Shown here: positions 48,522 to 49,747 of the stretch, one piece after another
Layout of the letters: every line of letters begins with the position of its first letter
How positions within the stretch are numbered: position 1 is the stretch's first letter
Assembly (NCBI GenBank): GCA_003367665.1
Contig: QKXI01000019.1
Span: 1 to 49,747 of the forward strand
Direction of reading: 5' to 3'
DNA length: 49,747 nucleotides
DNA from: Leifsonia sp. ku-ls
GTDB taxonomy: Bacteria > Actinomycetota > Actinomycetes > Actinomycetales > Microbacteriaceae
Translations under genes and position numbers: made by a program
The notes under the pieces: generated by a model
Told to the model about the DNA's origin: nothing
Seen by the model: only the letters and a program-made list of their open reading frames with translations
Database searches by the model: none

Positions 48522-48682
48522 TCGCGTGTCCGATAGGCGGTCGACCAGCGCACAGTCCTCGACTGCTGGGGCCTGCGTGTGTGAACCGCGTCATCACGCG
48601 GGAGTGCGGGCGAAGGTCAATGCCCGTTAGACCCGCCCGATGAAATGCCCGCTGATGGGACGCTAACTGCAACACTGTTCTC

Positions 48683-49252
48683 ATGCTGATCGGATACGGC
48701 CGCGTCTCCACCGCCGAACAAGACCTCACCGCGCAACGCGACGCGCTCAGGGCGCTCGGCGTCGATGTCGAGAACATCCACGTCGACCACGGGCTGACCG
48801 GCACCAACCGAGAGCGGCCCGGGCTGCGCGCGGCACTGGCAGCGGTGCGCTCCGGTGACACCCTCGTGGTCACCAAACTCGACCGGCTCGCCCGCTCCCT
48901 ACCGGACGCACGCGACATCGCAGCAGAACTCACCCGCAAAGGCGTCACGCTCAGCCTCGGCGGCAGCATCTACGACCCCACCGACCCGGTAGGCCGGCTC
49001 CTGTTCAACGTCCTCGGCATGGTCGCCGAATTCGAAGCCGACCTCATCCGCATGCGAACCCGCGAAGGAATGGCCGTTGCCCGCGCCAACGGCAGACTGA
49101 AAGGTAAGAAGCCGAAACTCTCGTCAGCCCAGCGCAAGCACTTACTCGCCCTCCACGCCGCCGGCACTCACACCCAGAGCGAGCTCGCCGAACTGCTGCG
49201 CGTCTCCCGCGCGACGATCTACCGAGAACTCCAACGCGACCGCGCCAAATAG
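48683..49252 (+). CDS. Serine recombinase (resolvase/invertase) at the cargo edge
   Basis: This protein has 189 residues. The N-terminus MLIGYGRVSTAEQDLTAQ places the nucleophile at Ser9. KLDRLARSLPDARDI, GRLLFNVLGMVAEFEADLIRMRTREGM (the conserved E-helix) and the C-terminal helix-turn-helix, TQSELAELLRVSRATIYREL, are intact. It is more canonical than the resolvase at 827, with which it shares only family features. Its stop is 62 bases from the right inverted repeat, the mirror of 35598-35630. It may resolve co-integrates or invert the segment between those repeats. The 161-base gap upstream holds no gene that I can support. Confidence 0.9.
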   Translation: MLIGYGRVSTAEQDLTAQRDALRALGVDVENIHVDHGLTGTNRERPGLRAALAAVRSGDTLVVTKLDRLARSLPDARDIAAELTRKGVTLSLGGSIYDPTDPVGRLLFNVLGMVAEFEADLIRMRTREGMAVARANGRLKGKKPKLSSAQRKHLLALHAAGTHTQSELAELLRVSRATIYRELQRDRAK

Positions 49253-49313
49253 CGCTGCCAGAAAGCCGCCATTTAGCGCCGCGACTCACAACCAAGCCGC
49301 CACCAAGAACCGC

Positions 49314-49346
49314 CAGAAAACCGCCACACAGCGACCAAAGTCACAG
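49314..49346 (-). repeat. Inverted repeat bounding the metal cargo, right copy
   Basis: This is the reverse complement of 35598-35630 with one mismatch. It sits in a 206-base non-coding stretch (49253-49458) that also contains variants of CGCCAGAAAACCGCCA at 49258 and 49311, and then the GTCCCGAAAC repeats described separately. Confidence 0.8.
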
Positions 49347-49359
49347 CCGAGAAATCCCG

Positions 49360-49420
49360 TCCCGAAACTCAGTCCCGAAACCAATTTGACCCGAAATGCC
49401 GCCTATAACGTTTTCGGGAT
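49360..49420. repeat. CCCGAAA repeat cluster (possible res/operator) before the Fic operon
   Basis: GTCCCGAAAC occurs twice 13 bases apart, GACCCGAAAT once, and the inverted form GTTTTCGGGAT once, all within 61 bases upstream of the antitoxin gene. Such short mixed direct and inverted repeats suit a serine-recombinase res site, or a binding site for the antitoxin-Fic complex. TAGAAT (49427-49432) is a possible -10 box of the operon. Confidence 0.5.
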
Positions 49421-49458
49421 AAGTGATAGAATGGACGGAACAGGCGAGAGGAGCCAGC

Positions 49459-49653
49459 ATGGCCCGCAGCACCGCGACGATTCAACCGACTGTCGACGTT
49501 GATGGCGAGCTGTCGATGATTGAGAAGGCTCAGCAGCTTGCCGGTCACTTCCCGGATCACGAAGCGCTTGATCGCGCTCGTCGCATCCTCGACGGTCGTG
49601 TGACCGCTGCTGAGGCGTACGTCGAGCTGGACGCGAAGTACGCCCAAGGGTGA
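49459..49653 (+). CDS. VbhA-like antitoxin of the Fic protein (complete copy)
   Basis: This protein has 64 residues; the ATG follows GAGAGGAG. From residue 24 it aligns with the VbhA antitoxin helix: AQQLAGHFPD where VbhA has SQRLEGLEPD, then LDRARRILDGRVTAAEA matching the antitoxin consensus. In the well-studied class the Ser and Glu of (S/T)xxxE(G/N) insert into the Fic active site and block ATP; here both are Ala (Ala24, Ala28). Its stop overlaps the fic GTG. It probably still binds Fic, but inhibition must work differently. Confidence 0.82.
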   Translation: MARSTATIQPTVDVDGELSMIEKAQQLAGHFPDHEALDRARRILDGRVTAAEAYVELDAKYAQG

Positions 49654-49747
49654 GTGAGGACGACAAGTACACCTACCCCGACAGCGGGGGAGTGCTCGTC
49701 AACTCGAAGGGGATACGCAACGCCGCCCGGCTCGATGCCGCGATGAA
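49600..49747. repeat. Terminal overlap, right copy
   Basis: Identical to bases 1-148. Joining the two copies closes the circle and restores the antitoxin, Fic and resolvase order. Confidence 0.95.
49650..49747 (+). CDS. 5' end of the Fic gene (duplicate partial copy)
   Basis: The first 32 codons of the Fic gene are repeated here because of the terminal overlap. The complete gene is at 51-830. It is not a second toxin gene. Confidence 0.9.
   Translation, partial: MSEDDKYTYPDSGGVLVNSKGIRNAARLDAAM

Noticed and set aside
47878-48969. A single 363-residue minus-strand protein
   Set aside because: Only its C-terminal half resembles a CDF transporter. The front half is antisense to the recombinase gene, and the true upstream CDF sequence is in another frame, so it is a broken gene.
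35598-49346. Tn3-family transposon with terminal repeats
   Set aside because: No DDE transposase is present, the repeats do not begin with the GGGG ends typical of Tn3 elements, and no target duplication is evident. A recombinase-bounded segment fits better.

Overview
The window is one complete circular plasmid cut open inside a toxin-antitoxin operon. Bases 1-148 recur exactly at 49600-49747, so the unit length is 49,599 bp. The DNA is strongly GC-rich with GTG/ATG starts, four-base gene overlaps and probable leaderless promoters. Its gene families (SCO6880-type and DUF4913 conjugation proteins, I36-type secreted protein, CmtR-like repressor) point to an actinomycete, most likely a Micrococcales/Microbacteriaceae host. 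No rRNA, tRNA, CRISPR array or intact transposase was seen.

Layout. (1) 49459-1408 across the join: VbhA-like antitoxin, Fic protein and serine resolvase in one overlapping operon. (2) 1857-2762: a small helix-turn-helix gene, a 30-residue ORF ending in CDSCQ and a coiled-coil gene on the minus strand. (3) 2907-6840: an oriT-like stack of inverted repeats, MobC, relaxase, a DnaQ-like exonuclease candidate and a coiled-coil protein. (4) 6960-15843 (minus) and 15985-20431 (plus): two divergent conjugation operons encoding DUF4913, TraG/VirD4, VirB4-like, SCO6880, TrbL/VirB6-like and pilin-like proteins, then a lipoprotein, a lysozyme/M23 wall hydrolase, a MinD-like ATPase, an FHA protein and a small ribbon-helix-helix candidate. 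(5) 20565-22565: a primase-polymerase-like replication initiator. (6) 22.6-28.8 kb: maintenance and establishment genes (ArdC-like, SSB, ParA/ParB-like and several small unknowns). Seven copies of a palindrome, YAAYAGTACTRTTR, control this region, and two hairpin-rich intergenic elements lie in it. (7) 28.8-30.6 kb: small accessory genes around an SOS-like box and a pair of autoregulatory-looking operators. (8) 30.8-35.5 kb: a secreted crystallin-fold protein, a lipoprotein, a membrane-fusion adaptor and a MacB-like ABC fusion. (9) 35.6-49.35 kb: metal cargo between a 33-bp inverted repeat. It holds CDF exporters with CmtR-like and CzrA-like repressors, an envelope-maturation operon (M23, DsbA-like, lipoprotein, LspA, CcsB), CopC/CopD/CtaG copper genes, a broken CDF gene and a second serine recombinase.

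How it works together: the relaxase, MobC, coupling protein and type IV channel make the plasmid transmissible. Rep, ParA/ParB, the Fic module and the resolvases keep it in the population. ArdC and SSB probably protect incoming DNA. The cargo exports Zn/Cd-like cations, handles copper and matures envelope proteins.

The strongest candidates for undescribed biology are: the AGTACT palindrome regulon; the covarying hairpin elements, two of whose three copies accompany ORFs ending in the same CDSCQ tail; the antitoxin/Fic pair in which both halves of the usual inhibitory salt bridge are missing; the I36-like protein with its dedicated ABC system; and the possibly invertible 13.7-kb metal segment.
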